64,000 nucleotides of DNA. Source: Luzula sylvatica. Lineage: Eukaryota; Streptophyta; Magnoliopsida; Poales; Juncaceae. The stretch's first letter is position 1. The number at the start of each line of letters is the position of its first letter. A model generated the notes under the pieces. The model was not told the DNA's origin, made no database searches, and saw nothing but the letters and a program-made list of their open reading frames with translations. Below, one piece after another: positions 25,601 through 36,286 of the stretch. A program made the position numbers and the translations under genes. The DNA lies in NCBI GenBank assembly GCA_946800325.1, contig OX326959.1, positions 10,546,862-10,610,861 of the forward strand. Direction: 5' to 3'.

Positions 25601-25974
25601 CGCCGCGTACCCGTTCTGGGAGGACCGTATTTGAGTTGGGTTCCACCTCCAGTAGCCCCCAATCGGCCAGTTCCAGTACTGGTTCGATCACGTCTCGGGT
25701 ATCTACTTTAAATTATTCTTTCATTTATTTGGTTTTTGTACTAATTTTTATTTATCATATTTTATTTATTTTTAACAGATTAGACAACCCTTGCCGCACC
25801 ACGCAAGAGGAAATGTAATCATAATTTTTTCACATGAAAATTTTCATATATTATGTTTTAATTTTTTTTCTTCTCGTTAAACAAATTTTTTTTTTTTTTC
25901 CTTAACAGGATAGAGTACAATATTGGTACTTTAAAATCACGGGCTTCATGATGAAACGTGGGTGGATCATTTAA
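22670..25974 (+). CDS. Unknown membrane-anchored exon-array protein, copy 2 (482 aa)
   Basis: Paralogue of 17871-20885. Exons: 22670-22918, 23210-23305, 23641-23751, 24004-24133, 24281-24399, 24519-24665, 24798-24917, 25051-25170, 25311-25445, 25579-25698, 25779-25814, 25909-25974. The first six exons appear to encode the same residues as copy 1. It has one extra repeat exon, 25311-25445 (45 codons, DTAIVSYTRTRSGT...), a diverged relative of the 40-codon exons, so this is not a fresh copy but one that copy 1 lost or never had. Exon 7 ends STE rather than SSL. The last exon starts Asp where copy 1 has Glu. All lengths keep the frame, which argues for coding constraint or very recent duplication. 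Function unknown. Confidence 0.7.
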
Positions 25975-26879
25975 TTTTAGGCTATTTTTTATATTTTGTT
26001 TTGGTTTTATTATGATTATGATTTATTTGATTATATTAGTGTGTGATAGTTTGTTTTTTTTGTTCCTTTTGTATTTATATGTTTATTATCATTTTTTATC
26101 TTTTTAGCATTATTATTGTTATTTTTCTCTCTACGAAACATTCTAGTTCGATTTATGTGTTCTTTAGAAATTATGAAAGGGCCGCGAACACACAAAAAAG
26201 GCCCCAAAAAAGAAAAGAAAATTAAGTTCTGTAACTACAACGAGAAAGTCTTTATCATCATAATGAATTCTTTAATATCATTAGATATTTTTTAAATTTA
26301 CATATTTGAAAATAAAAAAATAAGATTCGATATAAGTTTATAAGATTTGAGAAGTTATTTTGTGTGAGGTAAAGTTATCTTTCATTTTAATCACTTTTTT
26401 GAAAATTTAATATCAAATATTCTTGAGCAAAAATCTTAATATTGTATAATTTCTTTTAGAGTACATATTTTTAAATATGCTAATAATAAAATTCAAAAAA
26501 TCAATTATTTATATTCGCACACATTTGCTTGGTCCTTTTATAAATAATTTATTCACAGCTTTAATCTACAAAAATAATTATGTTTGATATATTATATTTT
26601 AAGGCTAAAAAAAAAAAAAAAATTCAACCAAATTAATTTGAAGAATTTTAAATATTATAATTATAGAAGATATGATACATTTTTGCTAATATCTGTTTTT
26701 GTGCTTCTATCTTTTTAATAGAAGCTTGCATATTATGCCCTTTCATTTCAATTTTCAATCACGGATTTTCTTACCATGACCTGAATATATGTAATACGAC
26801 CTTATACAAGCAGGAATAAATCCGAAAAGATCAAATATACCCTTGTACCGACTTTCTAAAATATTAAAATATCAAAAAT

Positions 26880-28639
26880 CGAAATGTAACCCGATTTAAG
26901 GGTGAGATCTGCATGGCTGTATGGAAAAAATCGAAAAGTAACCCGATTTAAAAAAAAAAAAATTCAAAACCAAGGCCGACCAGATTTTAAAAATCCGGTA
27001 GCATGGCTTTTAAAAATCTGATTAATTAGGATAACAAAACAGAATTAAATCTAACTATGCAAAGTTTAAAAATAATAGATTTATAAAATCAAGTGGAGAA
27101 TCTTTTCACTTAACTACTACATTTATCCAGATTTTACCATCACGTTCTAGTTAATACATCTAATTAATGTTAATTATGTATTTTTAATTATCATATTAGT
27201 TAAATGTTTTAGTTTATAATATAGAGAATGTGACAGACCTCGGGGCAAAGTAAAAATTCACTTTAATTATTAAAAGTTAAAATTCCTATTGACATAAAGA
27301 GAAATTTTACTTTGCTCCAAAATTTCACCATTACATTTTTTATATTATAATTAACACACTTAATTTGCATGATAATTAAAAATAAATAATTAAGAAAATA
27401 TTAATATTAATTCAAATGAATATTAAGTATATATGAATTAATTGTTAATGATTTGATATGAGTTAGTTTTGAATTCGGGTTTTTAAAATTGTTAATGATC
27501 GGAGTTTTTAAATTCGGTGGTACTGAATTTTTAAAATCTTGTTCGGATTAGTTTGAAATATCTTTGAAAATTGAGTTATTTTTTAATTTTTTTACTATAC
27601 AGACATGCATAATGCTCTGTCTTTTAATCTTTATTACTTGGAGGATCAAAACAAATAAAAAGATAAACAAATTTTAATTTATATGTGAAGATAATTCCTT
27701 TCGATACAAAAAGAAAGAGCATTTCTGCAAAATATATTTTTTATGATGAGAGAGCATTTATTTCGATACAAACGGATTTTTTTTAAGACGATAGGAATTA
27801 TAAATTTTCTAATTATGTAGAATACTTTTAATCTGTAATTGTTTGGAGGAAGATTTTCATAATTATAAATTTACTGTTCAAGTTCTAGGATTGTAAGAAT
27901 ACTTTTGAAATTCAAGGTTATAATTGTTTCGGGAGAAGATTTTCAAAATCGAACCGAATAAAAAATTAATTCCAATCAATTATGCAACAAGAAATGTTAA
28001 ATGAATTAGCTATATAATCAATTGAAAATGATTTCACCAAAATTTAGATTATACAAATTTAATTCATATTTTACCTATTTACATCTAAAATTGCAAAAAG
28101 AGTCTAGTGATAAATATTAGTTAGTTTATGTTTGTAATATTTTCAACTTATTATATTAATATTTATAAGTTCGAAAGTTACAAAAAATGTATTTAGTTTT
28201 AAGATAATATAGTTTACTATCTCCAAGACTTTTATCATCAAAATACCACAAAAGTTGATTTTTTTTATGTATTGCATTGCTTTGGTTTGGATTTGCATTA
28301 TTAACTAACGTTGGTTTAGCACAATTTGCAGCTCTGTTTTGTCATGTACATATTTTGGTGAAACAGATTAAACGTAAATAGGTTAAAATTAAATTCATTA
28401 GGTCAATTAGTTACTTTGAATGGGATTTGTTTATAAATTAGGTTAGTTTGTTAAATTAGTACGTTAAATTATATATTTCGTATTTTTTATTAATTATTTG
28501 AAATTGTTCGGAATAAAATATTATTTTTTATTTCCTGAAATATAAATTATTATTTAATAATATAGTTTTAATATTATTATTATTATTATTATTATATATT
28601 ATCCCAAATTTAAATTATCATTACTATTATTACTAATTC
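26880..28639. other. AT-rich region, start of segmental duplication D1
   Basis: 26880-27055 matches 42066-42205 (aaaatcgaaaa-taa-ccgattt...). From 27056 to about 28810 D1 has about 1.75 kb that D2 lacks. A small inverted repeat (gcaaagtaaaaattcac against gaaattttactttgctcc, about 27246-27322) suggests another decayed MITE. No genes. Confidence 0.5.
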
Positions 28640-28809
28640 AGGTTGTTTCACAAAGCAAGATGGCGAAACGCCTTAAACATTTTTTTTGGGATTTGATCCT
28701 TCTTAATAATCTTCGATCCAAATTAGCATGTCAAAATCACGTTTAACCTGTTTTGGCAATGTACATCGCAAAACCGAGCTACGTTTCGCCAAATAACCTT
28801 GTGAAATAA
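28640..28809. mobile_element. ~170-bp foldback MITE
   Basis: Ends are inverted repeats: GGTTGTTTCACAAAGCAAG...TGGCGAAACG on the left and CGTTTCGCCAAATAACCTTG... to tgaaataac on the right. The target duplication is not clear, so the superfamily is unassigned. Confidence 0.6.
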
Positions 28810-28956
28810 CTAGTTATGTAAATTGTACAAACCATTAAGTGTGTGAATTTAAAACATATCAACGTTATGCATCAAAATAATCCTCAAAAATACCCGAGCA
28901 ACCTGCCTCGTATTTCGTGTTTGTCGCGTGTCAGGTGATCATGCATAACTCATTTT

Positions 28957-30221
28957 TGTTGGTTCAAATTTCCTAATGGTTTGATTATTTCAAAACACTG
29001 TCATTACTAACGTTTACATCGAGAAAATGTGTAGGATAACACAGGTACGGCTAGAAGATGAAGGAGGGCTTGTGAAGTCTCAAGATGAACAACACAAGAA
29101 GCACAACAAGAGAAGACTAGAAGGAAGGCCCTTGAAGCATATCAAGAATCAAGATGTCGAAGCCTTCCGTGAGTGGGATTCGCCACAAATAAACCATAGG
29201 TAGAAACCTAGTAGATCTCAAGTAAAATCATGGTCAAAATAACAAAGAGTTCAATCAAACATGAAGTGCGTTCTGAACGAACTCAAAGTCCGTTCAGAAC
29301 GAACTTGCCACATATCAAAATATCATCTCTTGATAAGAACCAAAATGTCACAGGTTTGTGTGTGTTCGAACGAACAAACATGTACGTTCGAACGGACAGT
29401 TAGAATCCGTTCACCCACCATTTAAGTATGTTGAACGGACAATCCTTTCTGTGAACACAAATGTAATGTATAAGTGAGTCCGTTGTGAACGAACTGTGTT
29501 CGTTCGAACGGACCCAAAAATATATTTGCACGTTATTTTGAAACTGCTAGTACAAACTGCATGTGCGTTCAGAACGAACATTGTGCGTTCGAACGCACTG
29601 TCAACTTTCTGAAGGATTTCTATAGAGAGTATAAATAGAATCCTTCTAGGGCTTCTCTCTCTCAACTCTTCATTTTTCACACATTCAAAATACAAAAGAG
29701 AGAAACCCTAAAGCTGTGATTATCCATATCCATTGATAGCTTGAGAAGCCCTCTTTAGATCATTGATCTACCTTCGAAAACTTCCACTAATCGTATCCCA
29801 CTCACGTGACCGATCACGTTGTAGCTCGATTAGTGAAAATTGTAATAGGCTAGTGCAACTACTTGTAAAGAGCCTAAGCTATAGATCGATAGAAAGCGTG
29901 TAAATCGATCTAGGCAACACCTTGTAATCGAGTGAGTTGGAATTTAATCGAAAAGCCAAAAAGAGGCGCAAGGCATTCCCGGAGACGTAGGTACTCGCAA
30001 CTAATTGAATCGGTCAATTAAGCGAGTAAAGGGTAAGTTAAGGCTACATAGCAACCACCTACCGAACTTCGTTAAAAAACATCTTGTGTTCAAGTGTTTC
30101 CGGTATCATCTACTTTATTTAAATTATTATTAACTTCGCATAGTAAATTAGGTAATTAGCTAAAGTAATTGTACGGTAGATTACCAAATTTATCCCCCCT
30201 CTAGGTTATAATTAACCAATA
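28957..30221. mobile_element. Solo LTR, 1265 bp
   Basis: TGTTGGTT at the left and AACCAATA at the right, flanked by the 5-bp target duplication atttt (28952-28956, 30222-30226). The duplicate segment D2 has the empty site (atttt once, 42352-42356). Features fit an LTR: a TATA-like tataaatag (29630) then a CT-rich leader, and no coding capacity. The last base pair is TA instead of the usual CA. Probably a retrotransposon reduced by LTR-LTR recombination. Confidence 0.88.
29255..29605. promoter_or_regulatory. Cluster of GTTCGAACG-type palindromes in LTR U3
   Basis: At least eight related palindromic phrases (gttcagaacgaac, gttcgaacgaac, gttcgaacggac, gttcgaacgcac) lie within 350 bp upstream of the LTR's TATA-like site. 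This is the U3 position, so they may be regulatory protein sites, or a degenerate tandem repeat. Confidence 0.4.
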
Positions 30222-30359
30222 ATTTTCCTAATATCAAAGAAACATATTGTACACTTCATGTCAAACTCGTGAATTTGCATGAAGCATGCCAAACTCATGA
30301 GCTATTCGTGTGGTTATATTAGGATTTTATTGAAGGTATAATGTCACTTGAACTTACAT

Positions 30360-30529
30360 GAGTAATGATACAGACCATACATTTTTCTCACGAATTGACC
30401 ACGAATTGCCACGTGGCAGCTAGTCATTGGCTGCAGTTTTCCACCACTTTAGCTGCAGCCAATAACTGGCTGCCACGTGGCAGGATGTGGTCAATTCGTG
30501 GGAAAAAGGTGTGGTCTATATCATTACTC
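30360..30529. mobile_element. 170-bp foldback MITE carrying two G-boxes
   Basis: Starts GAGTAATGATA and ends with its complement TATCATTACTC. The 10-bp target duplication gaacttacat lies at 30350-30359 and 30530-30539, and the empty site is in D2 at 42483-42492. The whole element is a near-perfect palindrome and contains gccacgtggc twice (a CACGTG G-box in each arm). The 10-bp duplication suggests a Mutator-like origin. Confidence 0.92.
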
Positions 30530-31110
30530 GAACTTACATATTCCATTTTTCTGTGATTATTAAAATAATTATTTTGATTGATTCAGATGCAAGAGATGTT
30601 TATTATGATTTGCACAATCCATTGGAAACTAGTGTTCCAAAATCATATTAAACTGTTAATAAGTACAAGTTTTGAGATATCGGAAGAAATCAACTATATA
30701 TTTAAGGAATAAATTTTTTTATCGCTACTAAACTCATCAATTACATATTAATTATTTTTAAATTTATAATATAATATTTGTCCCTACTAAGTATAACTAA
30801 TGTCTAATTTATTTTTGCTTAGTAATTTTGTGAAATTTAACAAAACATTAATATAATTAATATAATTAATAATTTACTCCTCATTTCATTAACCCTTAAT
30901 TTAATATTTATCCGTCAAGTTGTGAACCCTAAATCCTCTTCTAACCAAATAACCAAACCCAAAATGCCAAATACCAAATAACCAAATCAATACCACACCC
31001 GTGCGGCCGTGCATTTCTTCTTCTTCTTCGTCGTCGTCGAATCGGCGACACGATACGATGCAGGGGACGCGATCTTCTTCTTCGAACGATGGAGCTCGGC
31101 GACGTGATAG

Positions 31111-31427
31111 TGTCATGACCCGGGGGTATACGGGTTATTAAGAATAAATAAGGGGTTTAATTGCAAATTGCCTCTCGGTTCACGACATGCATGGTGCACC
31201 GGGTGTAGTTAGTATTTTTCTTTATTGTTTTGTCGTATTATAAATAGATGGAAGAGAGAGAATTAGAATATATCTTGATGTAATTGTTTCTTCGTGTAAG
31301 AACTCGAGACCTTGTCTCTTTATACTTTTAATGAATCGAATTCGAATTCATTTCAAGTTTGTATCTTTTATCTAATTTCCTCAATTTCGAGATTGTTTTC
31401 GTAAGGATTCGAGGTCGAATCCTTACA
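31111..31427 (+). repeat. LTR copy (i), plus orientation, with PBS
   Basis: Begins TGTCATGACCCGG and ends ...AATCCTTACA; PBS tggtatcagagc follows at 31430. Nearly identical in inverted form to copy (ii), and both differ from copy (iii) at several sites. Confidence 0.85.
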
Positions 31428-31707
31428 ATTGGTATCAGAGCGACGATTCTCCGACCGTCACCGCGCTTATCTTTTCGAGTTCTTATCCGTTTCGAGCCGA
31501 TTCGGATCAGATTCACGACGATTCTTCGGTTCGAAGACAATTCTGTCCCGCCTCGAATCACCACCGAAGAAACAATTACATAAATATCCGCCTCGAGTCT
31601 TGGTTCAAACGATAATATCCGCCATTGCTTAATTGTGCACAAAACTCGCATATCTTCACACACGCATATTCGACAATCCTCTCTCTTCGGTGGTGATTCT
31701 TCGGTTC

Positions 31708-31997
31708 GAAAACAATCTCGAAATTGAGGAAATTAGATAAAAGATACAAACTTGAAATGAATTCGAATTCGATTCATTAAAAGTATAAAGAGACAAGGTC
31801 TCGAGTTCTTACACGAAGAAACAATTACATCAAGATATATTCTAATTCTCTCTCTTCCATCTATTTATAATACGACAAAACAATAAAGAAAAATACTAAC
31901 TACACCCGGTGCACCATGCATGTCGTGAACCGAGAGGCAATTTGCAATTAAACCCCTTATTTATTCTTAATAACCCGTATACCCCCGGGTCATGACA
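31708..31997 (-). repeat. LTR copy (ii), minus orientation, truncated
   Basis: Ends at GGTCATGACA on the plus strand next to the purine tract. The part homologous to the LTR's other end stops at cgaaaacaatctcg. Confidence 0.8.
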
Positions 31998-32032
31998 ATA
32001 CCGCCTCCTTTAAAGATCCTTGTCCTCAAGGA

Positions 32033-33013
32033 TCAAAAATGAGAATATATATTAGGTTTTGGCGGTGGCCTTTTCAATATAACACGAATCACCACCGAAG
32101 ATATCGCATCGTACCGTATATTCGGCTTTGGTGGTGACCTTTTCAACCCAACACGAATCACCGCCTTTGAACATTCCACACCGTACCTTATATTCAATTT
32201 CGGATCCGGCCATTTTACTTCATCATCGAGCTTCCATTCGAGTCGTGTTTCTAATGGAGATAACCGCCTTCCTCGAAATGCGCACAATCCTCTCAAATCT
32301 TCATTCACCCTTTCTCGAGAAGTGTCCCACTTGAAATGCAAATACGGATCCACATACGTTTTACCTACTAATCGCATCGTACCCGAATCCGCTTCGATCA
32401 CGCCCGAGTCCGCTTCGATCACGCCCGAGTCCGCTTCGAGCACGCCCGAACCCGCTTCGAGCACGCCCGAACCCGCTTCGAGCACGCCCGAACCCGCTTC
32501 GAGCACGCCCGAACCCGCTTCGATCTCGTCCGTATCCGCTTCGAGCACGCCCGAACCCGCTTCGAGCACGTCCGAACCCGCTTCGATATCGCCCGAATCC
32601 GCTTCAATCACGACCGAATCCGCTTCGATCACACCCGAATCCGCTTTGTTATCCTCTCCTTTATTAACTCCATTTTCATTCGATTCTTCTTGTTTGTTGA
32701 ATCGTTTTCTCCATTCATCAATTCGTCTATTATTACTTGCTTGCATTTGGTCCACCTTATACAACACACTCTTCAACAATTCTTCCCAAGATAACGTAAA
32801 AAATCGCCCACTAATTTCGCAATAAGCCTCGCCTTTACCATCTAATGTCTTTTGATCACAATTCGTTCCACATCTATGCATCGTTTTACCCGTTTCACAC
32901 CAAAATTGGTTATCAATCCATCTCGTAATATCACAATCCTCTCCACATCGATGCCCATGATACGTATCTTGCGGATGAATAATATCCCACAAATATACTA
33001 TTTTATTACTCAT
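32033..33013 (-). CDS. Cys/His-rich ORF of the LTR element (326 aa)
   Basis: Single ORF inside the retroelement, starting at 33013 and ending about 20 bp before the purine tract. N-terminal ~70 residues hold a Cys/His array: HGHRCGEDC (19-27), then WC-ETGK-xx-H-x-C-xxx-C (38-52), then YCEISGR (64-70), which looks like one or two zinc-binding units. Residues about 75-115 are charged. About 125-215 is a tandem 7-residue repeat EAGSGVL / EADSGVI (21-bp DNA unit). The C-terminal ~110 residues are basic with the repeated phrase PPKPNI. No CCHC zinc knuckle of gag, no protease or RT motif was seen. It is not a gag I recognise; it could be a captured host domain. Confidence 0.6.
   Translation of the reverse strand: MSNKIVYLWDIIHPQDTYHGHRCGEDCDITRWIDNQFWCETGKTMHRCGTNCDQKTLDGKGEAYCEISGRFFTLSWEELLKSVLYKVDQMQASNNRRIDEWRKRFNKQEESNENGVNKGEDNKADSGVIEADSVVIEADSGDIEAGSDVLEAGSGVLEADTDEIEAGSGVLEAGSGVLEAGSGVLEAGSGVLEADSGVIEADSGVIEADSGTMRLVGKTYVDPYLHFKWDTSRERVNEDLRGLCAFRGRRLSPLETRLEWKLDDEVKWPDPKLNIRYGVECSKAVIRVGLKRSPPKPNIRYDAISSVVIRVILKRPPPKPNIYSHF
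32388..32650. repeat. 21-bp coding minisatellite
   Basis: About 12 copies of a 21-bp unit (cccgaacccgcttcgagcacg and variants, of which this is one period). It encodes the EAGSGVL repeats on the minus strand and keeps the frame. Confidence 0.85.
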
Positions 33014-33936
33014 CGTATCGGCTCAAAACGCTTCAACAATCGATAAACCCGCTTAGGAACCAAGCAGACCCGTTAACCATTCTGGGTTCTAAACAGAGTT
33101 CGAATCTGAATTCTCGAGCTTGGATTCCAGATTCTCAACAGAACCAAGAACTGGCTGCAGACCTGCAATTCTGGATTTTGAGCAAAGTCCGGAAATGAAA
33201 TTCCGAGTCTTCTTATTCTGATTTCTTGAAAAACCAGGACACAGAATTCGGAACCTTAAATCTCCCCCAAATCGGATGACCAGAGCTCGGATCCACAACC
33301 CAATTCGGATCCTTCTTCCTCGCTGGGATCCGATTGCTCTTTTGTGTTCTTCTTGTTCTTCTTCTGTGCGCGATGGAAGGAAACAGCGAAGCTTGGTCCT
33401 TCTTCTCGTGACTGACTGGGTTTCCTTCTTGCAAGGGTCGTGAATCCGTTTGGCTCCCTTCTCTTCAAGTCAGAGCTGTATAGGAATGGCAAAGGATTCG
33501 CTCAAGAATGATCAATTGATTGATCGGATTGTGTTGCTGCCAGGTCAGAAAAGCGAACAAGGCTCAAATCGAGAATTCGGTTCTGCAAGAATGGTCTGGA
33601 GCACACCGATCGTTCGATCCTGATGAGAATTTGGGGAAGAAGAGCTCTTGATCAGCGAAACTCGATTCTTGGATCGGCAATTGGCGCTGAGTGTGCTGCG
33701 ACGAATCAAATCGGCTCGAATTGAGTCGATTTCGAATCGAGGAATCAAGAATTCAAGAAATCGAGAATTTGGATGGCGAATCAAAAATTGGACAGAGTTC
33801 GAATTGAAGAATCGCGGCGAAACAGATCTGGATCGGCTCGAAACGGATATAACTCAGATATGGATCGGCTCGAAACGGATTAACTCGAGGAGATAGTCGT
33901 GGTAGTGGTCGGAGAATCGACGGCTCTGATACCAAT

Positions 33937-34251
33937 TGTAACGATTCGACCTCGAATCGTTACTCAAACAACCTCGAAATTGAGAGAATTAGATAAAGAT
34001 ACAAACTTGAAATGAATTCGAATTCGATTCATTAAAGTATAAAGAGACAAAGTCTCGATTTCTTACACGAAGAAACTAGTACATCAAGATATATTCTAAT
34101 TCTCTCTCTTCCATCTATTTATAATACGACAAAACAATAAAGAAAAATACTAACTACACCCGGTGCACCATGCATGTCGTGAACCGAGAGGCAATTTGCA
34201 ATTAAACCCCTTATTTATTCTTAATAACCCGTATACCCCCGGGTCATGACA
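33937..34251 (-). repeat. LTR copy (iii), 5' LTR on minus strand
   Basis: TG...CA ends on the plus strand (TGTAACG ... CATGACA). PBS complement gctctgatacca is adjacent at 33923-33934. Confidence 0.88.
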
Positions 34252-34256
34252 GATAG

Positions 34257-35390
34257 CAGCTGGGCGACGTGATAGCTGGCGACGCTATCGATCGATCGAT
34301 CTTTCTCCCTCTCTCTCTTCGCGACTGTTGGATGGTGGTAATGAACGATCGATTTTTCTCCCTCTCTCTCACTCTCTTCAACATTCATGTCTGTATTTTG
34401 TCGAAATTTTTCTTAAAGTTGATTTTTTATTTCATTTTAGCTTAAATTTGAGTTCTTAATTGGGTAGCTTAATGCATGTACTCTTTTTTTCCAATTTGTT
34501 ACTTCAATGACCATAGGATTTCAGTATTTCATTCGAGCACGGTTTGTTACTTCAATTAGCCTAGGGTTTCAGTACTATTTCAGAAATTCCAAATTGAAAG
34601 TACCAAATTAGCCAGCTGTATCTACATTTGAGCATGTCCTGTTAATTAAGTCAACTGTATCTGCATTTGTAGCTTAAATTTCAAATGTCAACTGTATCTA
34701 CCAAGGATTTCAGTACCAATTGGATCACCATTTTATATTATTCTCTCTTAACTATCATTTTTTGACACATGAAGGAGTGCGTGTAGTGGGATTCGAAGTG
34801 TCTCAATCATCAGAATCATATGAATCATGCTTGGTAGAAGTAATATGAGTTTAATGTTGATGTTAGATGTAACATGAGTTTTGTTATATGCGTTTAGTGT
34901 TGATGTTTTGTAATATGTTTGCGATATCAATTCAATTGATGTACTGTGAGTTTTGTAATATGAGTATTGATGTTTTATAATTATTATATGTGTTTCCGAT
35001 TCAAATTCAATTGATGCAATATGAGTAAGATTGTCTAAATAATATTTAGTTTAGTCCCCAATTTTTTTGAGTATTTATATTATGGAGAACATCAATATTC
35101 TGATACCAAAAAATTATATTCAGTTTAGCCTTAATAATATTTCGATACCAAAAAAATTCTAATATGAGTTTCGCAACACCAATTTGATTACAAAATATCA
35201 ATACTCATTCAACTAAAATTCAACTAAAAATTCAACTAAAATTCAAATCACATAAATATTAAACTCCACAACTTAAATCCCAAAATTACATTAACCTCCC
35301 TTAAATGTTTCAAAATGATCACATAAACTTCATTTTACATCCACACCCAATTGTAAACACTACGGAAAAATGAAAAAAATAAAACCTACG
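34257..35390. other. Duplicated non-coding stretch
   Basis: Matches 43085-44035 and 47382-47620 in D2. AT-rich, with aatatgagttttgtaatatg-like repeats (34860-35030). At 35150-35158 (aaaaaaatt) it carries the empty site for the Pack-MULE. No gene seen. Confidence 0.6.
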
Positions 35391-35395
35391 CTGTC

Positions 35396-35834
35396 ATGGA
35401 GGCATGCATTCCTCGTCGCTCGTCCCGAGAGAGAAGCACCACGTCATATTGCGGCGGCTGTCATGGAGTCCGGTATCCTCGACGGTCGTCATGGCCACCC
35501 TTTCCTCACGTTTTCCTTTCACACGTCCTCGTCATAGCTTCTCCCGCATTTCGCCAAATTTTCGCAAGGTTTCATCGCCTTTTTTTTTTTTTTTCTCTTT
35601 CGCTAGGGTTAGGATTTCGTCACCTCCAATTTCTCCTGGCTTGCGGAAATGAGAAAGAGAGAGAAGGGGCTAAGTGTATGCACATGAGAGGGGACTGGAT
35701 AGACTCGGTTCACGGGTTTCGTGTGTTATTAACATATCCTGGAGCACATAACTCGAGTCCATTCAAATCAGGACCGTCCAATAACGATAAAAAATCGAAG
35801 GGCGACGTGGAGCCCCGAGAGAGGCCGGATTTTC
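35396..35834 (+). other. ORF-bearing duplicated segment, not conserved as coding
   Basis: A 166-aa frame begins MEACIPRRSSRERS. In D2 (47623 onward) the same start exists but the frame is broken by a length change in a poly(T) tract, and the remaining similarity continues in a different frame. That pattern speaks against a protein gene; it may be a decayed exon or a leader. Confidence 0.35.
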
Positions 35835-35870
35835 TGTATGTATGTATGTATGTATGTATGTATGTGTATG
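35835..35870. repeat. GTAT microsatellite (D1)
   Basis: (tatg)n tract; equivalent tract in D2 at 48061-48093 differs in length. Confidence 0.9.
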
Positions 35871-36286
35871 TATATATCTTATATGGAACTTCGTGAATTG
35901 ACTATAGGAACTACAACTTGTGTTTTTATAAAATCATATTTGATAACCAATTTCAAAGAAAAAAAATTGTCAATTTTATTCATTAAAAAATGTAAATTCT
36001 TTTCGAAATTAAAAATCACATTTAAGAGTTACAAATTAAGAAAATTTTAAATAGTACTTCGATAGAGTAATTTAAAAAAAAAATCACAATAGGAATGATT
36101 ACGGAACTAGTTCCATTTTTACTTTGTCCTTGATAATAACATTTTTTTTTTACATTTTTCAAAAATTTGATTATGCAAATTTAATTGATGTATTTGCCTC
36201 AAAAAATGCGAGAAGAGCGGTATTTAGATGAATATGCTAGTTACGTGTTTTGTAATATTTTGAACTTACTTTATTAATACTTATTT

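Larger units (their letters stand above)
16040..26880 (+). repeat. Tandem segmental duplication of ~4.8-5.1 kb
   Basis: Two near-identical units each hold a complete multi-exon gene (17871-20885 and 22670-25974), including introns, promoter and 3' flank. A third truncated start of the unit lies at about 26735-26880 (tacgaccttatacaagcagg...). Start codons are 4799 bp apart and stop codons 5089 bp apart; the difference is one extra repeat exon plus intron length changes. Intron identity is very high, so the duplication is recent. Unequal crossing-over between the flanking repeats is the simple explanation. Confidence 0.93.
31111..34251 (-). mobile_element. Rearranged non-autonomous LTR retroelement
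   Basis: Flanked by the 5-bp target duplication gatag (31106-31110, 34252-34256), with the empty site in D2 (about 43063-43085). Three LTR copies: 31111-31427 in plus orientation with PBS ggtatcagag after it; about 31708-31997 in minus orientation and lacking its last ~27 bp; 33937-34251 in minus orientation with PBS at 33922-33934 (complement of tggtatcagagcc, initiator Met tRNA type). On the minus strand the body reads LTR, PBS, internal region with one ORF, purine tract (aaaggaggcggtat at about 31998-32011), LTR. No reverse transcriptase or integrase, so it depends on another element. The extra inverted LTR at the left is abnormal. Confidence 0.87.
26880..36130. repeat. Segmental duplication, copy D1
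   Basis: After removing its own insertions (27056-28810, solo LTR, 30360 MITE, LTR element), D1 aligns along its length with D2 (42060-48370). It ends at gaactagttccatttttac near 36130. It includes a 5' region (cggcgac/cgtcgtcg stretch near 31020-31110 and 34257-34330) that may be the first exon of an unrecognised gene, but no frame is conserved between copies. Confidence 0.85.

Noticed and set aside
32322..32825. Ser/Thr/Pro-rich ORF on the plus strand inside the LTR element.
   Set aside because: Antisense of the EAGSGVL repeats; the minus frame fits the element's PBS-to-purine-tract direction.
35396..35896. 166-aa ORF as a real gene.
   Set aside because: Its duplicate in D2 has the frame broken by a poly(T) length change and the last residues come from a GTAT microsatellite.
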